Positions 32,499 through 42,230 of a DNA stretch of 64,000 nucleotides are shown here, piece by piece. The DNA comes from Hippopus hippopus (Eukaryota; Mollusca; Bivalvia; Cardiida; Cardiidae), in assembly GCA_946811185.2 (NCBI GenBank), contig OX328105.1, positions 41,218,845 to 41,282,844 on the forward strand, given 5' to 3'. The translations under genes were made by a program, and so were the position numbers. How positions within the stretch are numbered: the stretch's first letter is position 1; each line of letters starts with the position of its first letter. A model generated the notes under the pieces. It searched no databases and was not told where the DNA came from. It was given only the letters and a program-made list of their open reading frames with translations.

Positions 32499-32618
32499 TC
32501 ACATAATTGAACACGCATCATTTGAGCCGGGAAATTTTGGCACACCATTTGCATCAAAGTCAAGTCCAGGTGCCATTTCTCCCACAATGTCTTTAGGGGG
32601 CTGCCCCAAATCCTGCAT
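32499..32618 (-). CDS. PEX19: PEX19 exon 7 with stop and CaaX box
   Basis: Acceptor TTCACAG; 39 codons then TGA at 32501-32499. Ends in CSIM, the farnesylation site. AATAAA lies on the minus strand at 32493-32488, only a few bases past the stop, so it may not be the polyadenylation signal used. Confidence 0.95.
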   Translation of the reverse strand: MQDLGQPPKDIVGEMAPGLDFDANGVPKFPGSNDACSIM

Positions 32619-35556
32619 CTGTGAACAAAAGGAAGCAATGAAAGTTATTAACTTCTTCTTAAAGGCCCTATAGCTGACAAAAGTAAACAATGAGAGTCTT
32701 TAAATGCATTTAACCCTTTACCACATAATCCCGACTTTTAAAGACCCAAAGAAAGAAGCTTTTTGAAAACATTGTGGGAAAAGGAGAAAATGCTGGTAAC
32801 CAGCATTTTCTCCTTTCCCAACAATGTTTTCTATCCTTCCCAAAACAATTTTCAATTGTTCAGCCGTAATTATTTTGTTGTCTGCAAGCACTTTCATTTT
32901 AGACGAGTGTAACATTTTGTCGTTTGGTAAGGAGTTACAGGCATTAAAAGACTTGCATTGTTTACTTAAATCATACCATTTGAATGTATGTGAATTATTG
33001 TGAAGATGATGACCTGTTATGTGTAGTCAGTCTATGTGTAAGTTGCTGGCAAAAAAATGAAATCTAAAACTAGGTTAAAAGTTGCCAGATCGTTCTAGCT
33101 TTTGTTTACTCATTACCTGATTTGAAAATTAATTTTTCTGCCAGCATTGACTACTTGGACCCACCGTACAATTACAGATTGTCATCTTCACAGTTCATAC
33201 GTTTAACTGGCATGATTTAAATTTAAATGCATTTTACCACCCAATTTTTTTACTTTTGGCAGCTATAGGGCCTTTAATTTGTAACTGTAAAATAACATAT
33301 TTTTTATATACATGTATATGCTTCTGCAAAAGACAGCTTCTATAAAGATTTGGGAAAAAGGAGCAGCTGAGTGTGACAATTATTGCTCCTTTCTTAGAGG
33401 AATGAAATATTGCAATTTGAGAAACCTTTTATTGCAGAATAACTTGACAAAGCGGAAAATGTAGATCCAAGATAAGACTGTACTTTCTGCACATTTGTCA
33501 GAATGTTTTTCAGAAAATATCCTCAGCATACAATTATACAGCATACAGAAGTTGACTGTCCGGAAGATAAACTCATCTCAGTATGTCATATAGAAATATT
33601 CATAATACAACCATTTGCATCAAGCATTGTGAGAAGGGACAGAATGCTGGCTAGCAACCTTTTTCAGCAATGTTTTTAGAAGCTCTCATCCTAAGGGTTG
33701 TGAAAACTAGGGATTGTTAAACAAAGGATAAATTTACAAACACATTTTAACACATAAAAAGGTAAAAAAAACTTGTTGCAAAAGAAGAAATTATTGTTAT
33801 AAGCAATATCTCCCTTTCCCATATATTTTTTCCAAAGTGGTCTAGATTTACTGCCAGGGGCAAAAGGTCATTCTGCCAGATATGACATGTACTCACTTTT
33901 TGCATTTTGTCCATAATCCGTTCATGTCTTTTGCTTTTGATGTCATCTGTATCTGTGGATTTTTCTGCCTCAAATTCACGTAAAATCTCTTCAATAATGC
34001 TGTGTTGTTTTGAGTACTTGTTGTACTCTGATTCTGGAACTTTCTCTTTGTTCTCTCTCAACCAATCAGGATACTGTATATAAAAAGAAAATAGCAACTT
34101 ACCGGACAACAAAATTTTAGATTCCTCCAATCTGAAAGCATTTGCAGACCACAAAATGAATGTGGTTTAAAGGATAAAATTTGTTTTTCAATAGGTACTA
34201 GCACTTTCTCCTTTCCCACAAAGTTTTCAAAAACTGTCTTTCTCTGGGTTATTTTAACACGGGAATGTTGAGTAGATGATTAAGGAGATAAAGATTTATT
34301 TCAAATCTAGATTCTTAAAATGATAAAAACTTATTTGTTAGACTCTTCTGTACATTGCTTTTTAAACCTTTAACCAAACAAAAAATATTTTTATGCTCCG
34401 ACACTCAAAAGATTTTAAAGACCTTGTGGGAGAAGGGGCAAATATTTGTGATACACAATGGCTCCTTTTCTAATAATGCTTCTTTATCTTTAAAAAAGTG
34501 ACATAGCTCATTTATAGACATGTTTAGTTTAACCCTTTGCACCACAATCCCTAGTTTTAACGAACCAAAGGAAAAAGACTTTTTAAAACATTCTGATAAA
34601 GGGAGAAAATGCTGACATGGCTAAGAGTGAAACTTATTTCTCTTACATCGATTGTGAAACAAGTTCTTACAACTTATATTAATCACTCTCAATGATTGCT
34701 TTCTGGAAGCCTAAAAAAGTACAAGTACAAGTACTTGCACCGTAATGTGGATAGTTCAAAAGATTGATCCCGCTCACTGCAGGACTAAAACCCGGAATCT
34801 TTGATACTAGAGGCCAATGCTCTAACCCAACAACAACACTGTCTCCCACTGAACTGTTTGTAGAAAAACATTTCCTATCTCTTTTTTGCAAACTTGTCCG
34901 GTCTGAAGATATAATAATGGATCAACCTAGAGTGCTTCAACCATCTTCTAATATTTGAGCAATGCTCTGGCAAAAAGTGGGGTTAATGTACACGTATCTC
35001 TGTGATGCATTATACCAAGAAAATCATCACATAATCATGGATCCGTAACATCTATTTTGTCAAACAAGCGACTTAGTCATGAAGTGGACTGGTCTTTTCA
35101 CATGCAGAAAATTGACTGATAGCAAAAGTTTTGACCCTGATATTGACTGCACAGGCTGACCTGGGTCGATACTTTTTGCAGATAAAAGGGCATGACTCAT
35201 TTCTATTTGTACCATAATTCTTAATTCTTGTTAGGCCTATAAGAAAATTAATAAAGTTGTTTGCATGTAAAGAGAAGATTAAGCCCAGAATGCCCTAAAA
35301 ATGTAATCTGATCTTGGATCTACACTGTTCAATATTTTTTAAGATATTAGGGTCAAGTCAAATTGTGAAAACTAACTGAATATACCTTCATTTAACTCTT
35401 TTCATGCCAAAGAAGCCAAGAGAGACATACACACAGAAAAAAAAAACCCTCCTTAAAAATTGCATGAGACAAATGGACAGACGAACAGACCCATGGCTGA
35501 TAGACAAAGGATAAACAGAAAGTAAATCACTTCAGTTTGTTTTGTGACAGGGGAGA

Positions 35557-35594
<38 letters not shown>

Positions 35595-35615
35595 CAGAGA
35601 GAGACAGAGAGAGAC

Positions 35616-35648
<33 letters not shown>

Positions 35649-38600
35649 CATACATACAGACAGACAGACAGATAGACAGAGACAGATGCAAGAGAGGCAG
35701 GAAAGGAGGTAGAGAAGGAGAGAGAGAGGGAGGAGGAACAAAATCAGCTAATAACTCACTTTGTCAGCTATATCTTTCAGGGAAGGATACAATACTTCTT
35801 TGGATAGTAATGTTTTCATCATGTTTTGCATCATTGGCATGAACCCATCGTCCGGATCCCCAGGCTGAAGCCCCATACCGTCAAACATCTTCATCATTTC
35901 ATCCACCTTTAGTCCATCACCCCCACCACCTGCCCCTGCAGCATCCTGGAAAATTTTAGACCACAAACCATCACCAAATGACACAAGTTTAGACTGGTTC
36001 AAACTCAAAGTATTTGCAGACGACAGATTAAATGTGGCTGTAATGACTGTATTCCTTTTTGAAAAGGTAGAAAACATTGTTGGTAAAGGAGAAAATGCTG
36101 GTTACAAGCATTTTCCCCCATTCCACAATGTTTTTTTAAGGCTCTCATCCTCAGGGTCAATAAAACTGAATTGTGTGGTAAAGGGTTAACTCTTTCCAAG
36201 ACCACAAAATTTTATATCATCCATATTGACTGCAAATTAAATATTGCTCAAATAATTGGATTTGTCTTAACCTTTTGCCACACAACCAAATCTTAGACTG
36301 GTCCAAATTAAAAGCATTTGAAGACCACAAATCACTTGTTGCTTACATGATGGAGTTAGTCTCTGATAGGATAGAAAACATTGCGTGAAAAGGAGAAAAT
36401 GCTGGTTACCAGCATTTTCTCCTTTTCACACAAAGTTTTCAAAAGGCTTCTTTTTTCAGGGTCGTTAAAACTCGGGATTGTGTGGTAAAGGGTTAAACTC
36501 TTTACCACACGATAAAATTTTGAAAATGAAGCATTTGCAGATGATACATTTTACAGTGTTAGAAAGATTGAATTTCTCTTCATTTGGGTGGAAAATATTA
36601 TCAGAAATGGAAGACAAAGCTGATAACCAACATTTACTTCTTTTCCCCCAGTTTCCCTAGGGTAGTTAAAGCACAGGATTATTTGGCAAAGGGTTAAAAG
36701 GGTAGGAAACATAGTGTGAAAAGGAAAAAATACTGGTTACCTACATTTTCTCCTTTTCCCTCAATATTTTCAAAACCTTCCTCAGAGTCGCAAAGACAGA
36801 TGAATGTTTGTTAAAAGTTCAAAAATTGTATTTGTATTACATATTTTGTAACTATTATTTTATAACTCTTACCACACAACAAAATCATAGACCTGTCGAA
36901 ATTGAAGGCATTTGCATACCACAATTCAAATGTGGCTCAAATGATAGATTTTGTCTTTGATAGGGTAGAAATCATAATAGGAAATGGGGAAAATTCTGGT
37001 TGTCAGAATTTTCTCCTTTTCCCACAATTTTTTCAAAAGTCTTCTTTGTCAGAGTTGTTAAAACTCAGGCTTGTATGGTAAAATGTTAAGACTTAGTGTA
37101 TAGCAGAATTTTTTTCACTCATTTACCAAAGACAATAAATGATGAAAAAGTTTACTGGCAAATTAAAATACTGCTTAACAGGTAGGTACCATTTCTTATT
37201 TCTTTATCCTAGCTGCATTAATAATTGGCATGAAAATGTTGTGATGTTCTTTCTTTCTACTGCCTTCACCTTTGACAGTTTACAATTTAAAAACCGTGCC
37301 TTAGAAGCGCAGTCAGTAGCATACAGAACTTGAGAACAGAGGGTTGCTGGTTCGATCCCAAGCTCGGCCAATTTCTCTCCAAGGATTGATGATAGTCATT
37401 GCCACAGGATATTGTTCTGACAATGTTTATGTGGGAAACAGCCAGTGGTTTCGGAGGAAAATTTTGCTGGGTACTGGTAGTGGAAAGCATGGATATGTGT
37501 ACTGAAAATCAATTGAAATAAAGTTGAAAATAGTGCCAAACACCATACAATCAATTGATCATTGAAATTTTGAAATTGTTTTGATAACATGGGATTTAAC
37601 GCTGTTTGCAGCAGTCTTATGTACCTACTGTAAATATCAATTTCATTTAGTGACTAATTATCAGGCATTTCATTGTCTTATATCCCCATAGACCACATGT
37701 TCTATACACCTAACCTTGAAATACATGTGCACTGTCAACAAAAGCAACTTATTTTGAACTAGGAATTTATGTTAACTCTTTACCAGATAAAAAGATTTCA
37801 GCCTCTTTCAAATATCCAAACACCTGCAGACAATAAATTAGCAATTGATACTTTTGAGCTTATGATCTCTGATAAGGTAGAAAACTGTATGGGAAAAGGA
37901 GAAAATGCTGCTTACCAGCATTTCTTCTTTTCCCACAATGTTTTCAAAAGTCCTCTCCCTCAGGGTTGTTACAACTTGAGATTGTGTGGTATAGGGTGAA
38001 AAAGCTGTCCCACCTGCAGACCTTCTGTGTTTTGTGCTAAACTTGATAAAGTATCTTTTAAAGTTTCCTGGAAGTCTTTCTGACTTGCTTCTGAATCACC
38101 TGAAATGGAACCCATATCTTGAAATGAACAGTTGAGTCAATCTGTGTGTTACAAATGAGCCATCCTCTTAGAATAGGGGGTTTAACTCTGTACCAGACGA
38201 CAAAATTTTAGATTAACCCAAACCTTTGGAGATGACAAATTAAATGAGACTCAAATAATGGGGTTTGTCTTGGAAATAGTGGAAAACATTGTGGGACAAG
38301 GAGAAAATGCTGGTAACAAGTCGAAAAAGGGGCATACCCGTGTCAAAAATATTTTTAGGGTTACCTGCCCTGATGCTGTGGGTTTCCCTATTTCTAGTTA
38401 ACAACTAGTCCAAGTTTGAAGTAAATATCTTCTGTAATAATAGAGATATGAAAGAATGTTGAGTTTTTGTGTGACGACAACACCTCGGACTACAACAACA
38501 CAAACACCATACCACAGCCCACATTCACAAACCATTCTTAAGAAGATTCATAGTCTTATTCTAGATTTAGAAAGTAACACGTATTGTGATTGGCATAACC

Positions 38601-41600
38601 AAATGGTTTAACCTATTGGAAAATTGTATTACTTTCAAATTTAGAAAATTATTGAAAATGAAACTATGAATTCTTAAGAATGGTTGGTGCATACCGACCC
38701 ACACCGTATTTTTCTATAACAATTTAAATGAACCAATCCCATCAGTACCTGCACTACTTGCAGCCTCGGCCAATTTTTCTATCTGTTGAAGCATGAGTGG
38801 ATCATCGGACATCAGTGTTTTCATGGCCTCCTCAAACTGTTTGGCCATCTCATCAGAAAACTCTTCCGTAAACATGTCTGACAGAGGATCTGCTCCATCC
38901 TTACCTGTTGCCTGTAAATTAATGATTGAAATATTTACCACATGAGAAATATGTATATTTGTCCAAAGTGAAAGCATTTACAGATGACAATATTGCTCAA
39001 CTAATGGAAGTTGTCTTTGAAAGGGTAGAAAACACTGTGGGAAAAGAAGAAAATGCTGGTAACCAGCACTGTCTCATTTCCCCACAATGTTTTCAAAAGA
39101 CTTCTTCCTCAGGGTCATTTAAACTCATGTTTGTGTGGTAAAGGGTAAATTCTTTTATCAAACAATCCACTGTTTCAACCCTTGGGAAAACCACTACTGA
39201 AAACATTGTGGGAAAAGGTGAAACTGCTTGAAGCCACTATTATCTCCTTTTCCAACAATGATTTTTACCCTTTCAGAGACCAGTTTTATCATTTGAGCGT
39301 CATTTTATCACTCTTCTACAAATGACCTCTTCAAAGCATTGTGGCTATTGGAGAAATTAATTGTGATGAGCAACTTCTACTTGTGCCATAATGTAGTCAC
39401 GTCTATTCACCTGCCAAATTTTAACCCTTTATCAGACGGCAACAAATTTGACTTTTTCAAACTGAAAGCATTTGCAGAGGACAAATTTTATGGATGGAAT
39501 TTGACTTTGAAAGGATAGAGAAATTTGGCGGAAATGGAAAGAATTCTGGTTACCAGCATTCCCTCTTTTTCCCACAACCCTATTCAAGTCTTCTTTCCTA
39601 GGGCCATTAAAACTCAGGATTGTGTGGGGTTAAAAGGTTATTTATATTTTACAAGGATGTTTTCAAAGTTTTTCAATACAAATTTGCTTCACAAGGTAAC
39701 AAGAGTGTTTCCCTCAAACCTCTACCAAACAATCCTGAGTGATACCAGTAATAACCTCAAGGAAAAAGGAGGAAAACGGAGGAAAAAAGCATTTATCTCT
39801 TTGCCAAACGACAAAATTTCAGACTATCCAATACTAAATGCATTTGCAGACAACAAAACAGTTGCAACTGAAAGGTTGAAATTTGTTTTGGTAAGGGTAG
39901 AAAACTGTGGGAAAAGGAGAAAATGCTGATGACCAGCATTTTCTCCTTTTCCCACAATGTTTTCAAAAACCGTCTTTTTTCAGGTCGTTAAAGCCGGGAT
40001 TATTGGGTAAAGAGTTAAAAACATTGTGGGAAAGGGAGAAAAATACTTGTAGCCAGTCTGGAATCCAGTTATCTTGTACAGTCTGTGCTTAGTTCAGCAG
40101 TACAGGCTATATCCCTTCAACAGCAATCAAGAAATGAAGAAATTAAACTACCTGTACACCTTTTGAAGGCCAATGAATACCCTTTTTCCCACCAAAATAC
40201 CTTTTCACCAGATCAGACAGAAAGACAACTTGATTCCAGAGTAAACACCTTAACCCCCCTCCCCCATTTCGTTTTGGTGGGTACAAAAATCCCATACAAT
40301 GTAGATCAAAGGTCAGGTCAGGTCGAAGAGACAATTCTCTGGATACTTGAAGGTTTGTGTTTGATTCCAATGGCTGACCAACTAAAAAAATTACTAACTG
40401 TTTTAAGAATGAGACGTTAAACCTAGGTAACCTGTGAACATGCTATACAACAAGCATAAAGAACCACACTTGACTTAGGATAGGTTTCTGCCTTGTATCT
40501 TACAAAACCCCTCACTAAATAAAATAACTAACAACCTTTCGGGCACTACCCATACAGGCAACAGACAGTGTCGATAAATGAACCCAAACTAGACAATCAA
40601 TCAATCAATCACGGTTCAGTTTGTGTTCTTGATCTTAATAAAAACTATATGCAAATGCGACTGAAGTTATGCAAAGCATACTAAGTGCTACAGTCATACA
40701 CACTTTTGTTTCACTTTTGGTGGAGGTAGTTGGCGTACCACTTGCTTCATTTCCACTGCTAAAATCCTCCAAAGCATCTGAAAATAGATGGTGTTCATCT
40801 ATCAACTCATAACCAGAAGAAATATTCACAATGAAAGCATTTGTAGAAAACATAACCACTGTGACTCAAAATTGAAATTTGACTTTGGAAGGGCAGAAAA
40901 CATCGTGAGAAAAGGAGAAAATGCTGGTTACCAGCAAAAGCCTTTTCAAGCATGAAACCTTTCATTCAGATCCCATGTAGTTAGTCATCTGCAAAGCTTT
41001 CAGTTTGGATGCACCTAAAATTTGTCATCTGATGAAAGCTTTGAATTAATGAAATCTTAATTTCAATTTACAAAAAAACCCCAAAATATTGTTATTTGGA
41101 GATTATTTTGACCAGAATGTATAACAATGTGAACAGCGAAGATCAAAGATCAGACTGCATATTTCATGCAGTCTGATCTTGATCTGAACTGCCAGCAAAA
41201 GCGTCTAAAGACACTGTAGCATTTTAGAGGTTACAGACAACTGGATAAACAATCTTTCAAGACAATGTTAGATCTATTTTACTCCTTTCCCAACATTAGC
41301 AACATCTACAGCAGACACAATTAGGAAACACAGTGACAGGTGGAGGAATTGTGATTGAACCTACATTCTATAATCTTATGAGTAGGACAAATCTTCATCT
41401 ATTTTCGCTGTGGATAAACTTTATACACATCTTCTATATAGTAAATATTGAATGCAGTAAGATTTGTAGAAAAAAATAATGATGCTGTACTGTAAACGCT
41501 TAACAAACTCAAGCAATAATGACCTGAATAACTATCAACAACATGAATTGTTCCTAAATAACTAACTAAGCGAAGCAAATGACACTGAATGCTGTAATCC

Positions 41601-41794
41601 TACATTCTGAACTCGCGAAAATACATGACAAATGTCATTCCTGATTGCAGACATGATATGATCAAGGTAAAAATAACAAATTTAGATAACTCAGATAACA
41701 AAATACCATCCAACAGCTCATTTAATTCTGCATCGATTTCTCGATCTATTTCGCTCCTGTCCTTGGTTTCGGTTTTATCACTTGAGGCAGCCAT
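32499..41794 (-). CDS. PEX19: PEX19, peroxisomal membrane protein chaperone/import receptor (complete)
   Basis: Seven minus-strand exons join to 297 residues, against 299 in human PEX19: 41794-41707, 40777-40704, 38911-38749, 38099-38014, 35945-35760, 34073-33897 and 32618-32499 with stop TGA. PEX19 binds new peroxisomal membrane proteins in the cytosol and docks on PEX3. The acidic N-terminal helix ELNELLDDALEDF (residues 24-36, spanning the exon 1/2 junction) matches the PEX3-docking region. [42 protein letters not shown] and the YPDWL..N block follow the human order. The last exon holds [15 protein letters not shown] and ends in CSIM, a CaaX box for farnesylation. The low-complexity GAGGGGDG at the start of exon 5 is the least conserved part. 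All phases match. It is head to head with PHF14 and its introns carry many A-family MITEs. The assignment is firm. Confidence 0.96.
32663..33273. mobile_element. Family I foldback element with TTAA TSD, hosting a family A copy
   Basis: Starts AGGCCCTATAGCTGACAAAA, ends TTTTGGCAGCTATAGGGCCT; TTAA flanks at 32659-32662 and 33274-33277. Inner parts also pair (GTGAAGATGATGACCTG with the region around GTCATCTTCACAG). An A element fills 32710-32938. Lies in PEX19 intron 6. Confidence 0.8.
32710..32938 (-). mobile_element. Family A MITE inside family I
   Basis: TTAACCCTTTACCACATAAT start, intact palindrome at ~32768-32828, end TTGGTAAGGAGTTA. Confidence 0.87.
33600..33732 (+). mobile_element. Family A right half, decayed
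   Basis: CATTGTGAGAAGGGACAGAA, GGCTAGCAACC, CTAAGGGTTGTGAAAACTAG. Confidence 0.55.
33897..34073 (-). CDS. PEX19: PEX19 exon 6
   Basis: Acceptor ATACAG, donor AAA/GTGAGT, 59 codons (residues 200-258): [20 protein letters not shown], then [12 protein letters not shown]. Confidence 0.95.
34099..34283 (+). mobile_element. Family A MITE, centre halved
   Basis: CTTACCGGACAACAAAATTT start ~25 bp from PEX19 exon 6, only one half of the palindrome (ACTTTCTCCTTTCCCACAA), TTAA end. Confidence 0.7.
34370..34625 (-). mobile_element. Two decayed family A pieces
   Basis: 34370-34500 (CCTTTAACCAAACA.. CTTGTGGGAGAAGGG) and 34530-34625 (TTTAACCCTTTGCACCACAA to GGGAGAAAATGCTGA). Confidence 0.5.
34960..35205 (+). 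mobile_element. Family B MITE
   Basis: GAGCAATGCTCTGGCAAAAA start, ATCATGGATCCGTAA core, CTGCACAGGCTGACCTGGGT, GGGCATGACTCATTT end. Confidence 0.78.
35206..35550. other. PEX19 intron 5 stretch, no recognised element
   Basis: About 340 bp of AT-rich sequence leading into the microsatellite. Confidence 0.35.
35551..35735. repeat. (GA)/(CAGAGA)/(CAGA) microsatellite
   Basis: GAGAGA, then CAGAGA and CAGACAGA repeats with a purine-rich end. On the PEX19 strand it is a pyrimidine tract starting ~25 bases after the exon 5 donor. Confidence 0.9.
35760..35945 (-). CDS. PEX19: PEX19 exon 5
   Basis: Acceptor TTTTCCAG, donor AAA/GTGAGT, 62 codons (residues 138-199). [19 protein letters not shown] is near identical to vertebrates (start of the C-terminal cargo-binding helices). 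A (GA/CAGA)n microsatellite begins about 25 bp past the donor. Confidence 0.95.
35966..36189 (+). mobile_element. Family A MITE beside PEX19 exon 5
   Basis: Left end worn (ATCACCAAATGACACAAG), centre TGCTGGTTACAAGCA, right end GAATTGTGTGGTAAAGGGTTAA. Confidence 0.78.
36186..36820 (+). mobile_element. Family A nest: one copy split by two tandem copies
   Basis: Outer copy 36186-36266 stops at GGATTTGTC and resumes at ~36698 with AAGGGTAGGAAACATAG. Between lie full copies 36267-36496 and 36493-36697 sharing a TTAA. The outer site reads TTTGTCTTTAAAAGGGTAGG when closed, so both sit in its TTAA. Confidence 0.82.
36862..37089 (+). mobile_element. Family A MITE
   Basis: ACTCTTACCACACAACAAAA start, centre with TTCTGGTTGTCAGAA, TTAA end. 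Confidence 0.78.
37293..37585 (+). mobile_element. SINE, type 2, best-preserved head
   Basis: CTTAGAAGCGCAGTCAGTAG (A-box region), TGCTGGTTCGATCCCAAG (B box), body AGCCAGTGGTTTCGGAGG, tail AACACCATACAATCAATTGA. Confidence 0.8.
37772..37999 (+). mobile_element. Family A MITE next to PEX19 exon 4 donor
   Basis: TTAACTCTTTACCAGATAAA start, palindrome intact, GATTGTGTGGTATAGGG end 14 bp from the exon donor. Confidence 0.82.
38014..38099 (-). CDS. PEX19: PEX19 exon 4
   Basis: Acceptor ATTTCAG, donor CAG/GTGGGA, 86 bp, phase 1 to phase 0 (residues 109-137). Encodes [19 protein letters not shown], corresponding to human SQQEFTSCLKETLSGLAKN. An A-family MITE ends about 14 bp past the donor. Confidence 0.92.
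38182..38512 (+). mobile_element. Truncated family A copy fused to family K
   Basis: TTTAACTCTGTACCAGACGA to GGAGAAAATGCTGGTAACAAG (~38320), then K sequence from GTCGAAAAAGGGGCATACCC to GTGTGACGACAACACC. The right half of A is missing. Confidence 0.65.
38529..38688. repeat. Foldback repeat with ACCATTCTTAAGAA ends
   Basis: ACCATTCTTAAGAA..TTCATAGT at the left pairs with ACTATGAATTCTTAAGAATG at the right. A relative, including GATTGGCATAACCA, is seen at ~46420-46530. Confidence 0.7.
38749..38911 (-). CDS. PEX19: PEX19 exon 3
   Basis: Acceptor TTTACAG, donor GCAG/GTACTG; 54 codons plus one base (residues 55-108). Carries the conserved [18 protein letters not shown] block. An alternative acceptor 6 bp downstream (CAACAG) would delete two residues. 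Confidence 0.93.
38932..39146 (+). mobile_element. Family A MITE beside PEX19 exon 3
   Basis: ATATTTACCACATGAGAAAT start ~20 bp from the exon acceptor, palindrome with small changes, GTTTGTGTGGTAAAGGG end. Confidence 0.78.
39146..39330 (-). mobile_element. Family A, old copy abutting the previous one
   Basis: TTCTTTTATCAAACAATCCA start, centre with GAAACTGCTTGAAGCC. Confidence 0.6.
39421..39641 (+). mobile_element. Family A MITE
   Basis: TTAACCCTTTATCAGACGGC start; centre AGAATTCTGGTTACCAGC; end GATTGTGTGGGGTTAA. Confidence 0.75.
39715..40060 (-). mobile_element. Family A copy hosting another family A copy
   Basis: Outer minus copy: CCTCTACCAAACAATCCTGA to GGAAAAAAGCAT, resuming at 40019 with AACATTGTGGGAAAGGGAG. 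Inner plus copy 39793-40018 has an intact palindrome and ends GTAAAGAGTTAA. Confidence 0.7.
40090..40613 (+). mobile_element. SINE-like repeat with (CAAT)n tail
   Basis: GTTTGTGTTTGATTCCAATG is B-box-like; GAATGAGACGTTAAACCTAG precedes a region ending in CAATCAATCAATCAATC (40594-40611). 5' end uncertain. Confidence 0.45.
40704..40777 (-). CDS. PEX19: PEX19 exon 2
   Basis: Acceptor ATTTTCAG, phase 1 start, donor AAA/GTGTGT (residues 30-54). Encodes [14 protein letters not shown] and a Thr/Ser-rich linker, which is the poorly conserved stretch in the family. Confidence 0.88.
40828..41037 (+). mobile_element. Family A chimeric copy
   Basis: Begins with a left arm (AATGAAAGCATTTGTAGA), passes the centre once, and ends with a second left arm reversed (GCAAAGCTTTCAGTTTGG). 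It looks like a fusion of two opposite copies. It begins ~50 bp upstream of PEX19 exon 2. Confidence 0.6.
41038..41700. other. PEX19 intron 1 stretch
   Basis: Holds one short hairpin at 41135-41190 (AGATCAGACTGCATATTTCA / TGCAGTCTGATCTTGATC); nothing else recognised. Confidence 0.45.
41707..41794 (-). CDS. PEX19: PEX19 exon 1 (start codon)
   Basis: ATG at 41794-41792 opens [11 protein letters not shown]; 29 codons plus one base, donor GATG/GTATTT. The split aspartate codon is completed by exon 2. Encodes the first half of the PEX3-docking helix. Confidence 0.93.
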
Positions 41795-42172
41795 TATTTA
41801 TTGCGTCCGTGCTGGCGATGTGACTTCCTTTATTATTTTACACAACAGCAACTGGTAAGCTTTCAGATGTTATCCCAAGAATTGAGAAATAAAATTTATA
41901 TTACATTTCTGAGACTCAGTTTAAAAAAATAAGAAAGATATTACGTTCGTATCTTTCAGATATAGCAAAATAGGTGTGAGATGGTATTTGTAACGAATGT
42001 GAAATGGTACGCTTCGTGTGATGTAGTACCCTGCCAAACGATTTTTGATGCAATAATCAAAATACATATAGAAAGCCGAGTACCAGAATACTAAATTTTT
42101 ATAAGACAGTAACCCACTGAAATCATCTCACTTCCCAACTAAAATACTGTAAAAGGACGGCAACGCTTCGGT
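41795..42172. promoter_or_regulatory. Shared PEX19/PHF14 upstream region
   Basis: About 380 bp separate the PEX19 start codon (minus) from the first candidate PHF14 start codon (plus). No repeat family element is recognised here, unlike almost every other non-coding stretch of this size in the region. I see no clear TATA box near either start. A bidirectional promoter is inferred from the spacing and the absence of repeats. Confidence 0.55.
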
Positions 42173-42230
42173 ATGCCTAAAGCAATGAAAGAAGACGATG
42201 CGTCAGTTGGATTCTTATTTCATGCAATGA
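42173..42230 (+). CDS. PHF14: PHF14 exon 1 (probable start)
   Basis: ATG at 42173 gives 19 codons plus one base to a strong donor GTAAGT (42231), splicing in phase 1 to exon 2 as ..HAMRNRDPKKRQ. The last ATG of the exon (42227) lies close to where human PHF14 starts (MDRSSKRRQVKP), so the true start may be that one. A second option is ATGG/GTAAAT with the ATG at 42243, giving MGNRDPKKRQ, also in frame. Confidence 0.55.

Noticed and set aside
35532..35842. Long open frames on both strands at 35.53-35.84 kb
   Set aside because: They are translations of the GA/CAGA microsatellite (RDRERE.. and SLSLCL..), not proteins.
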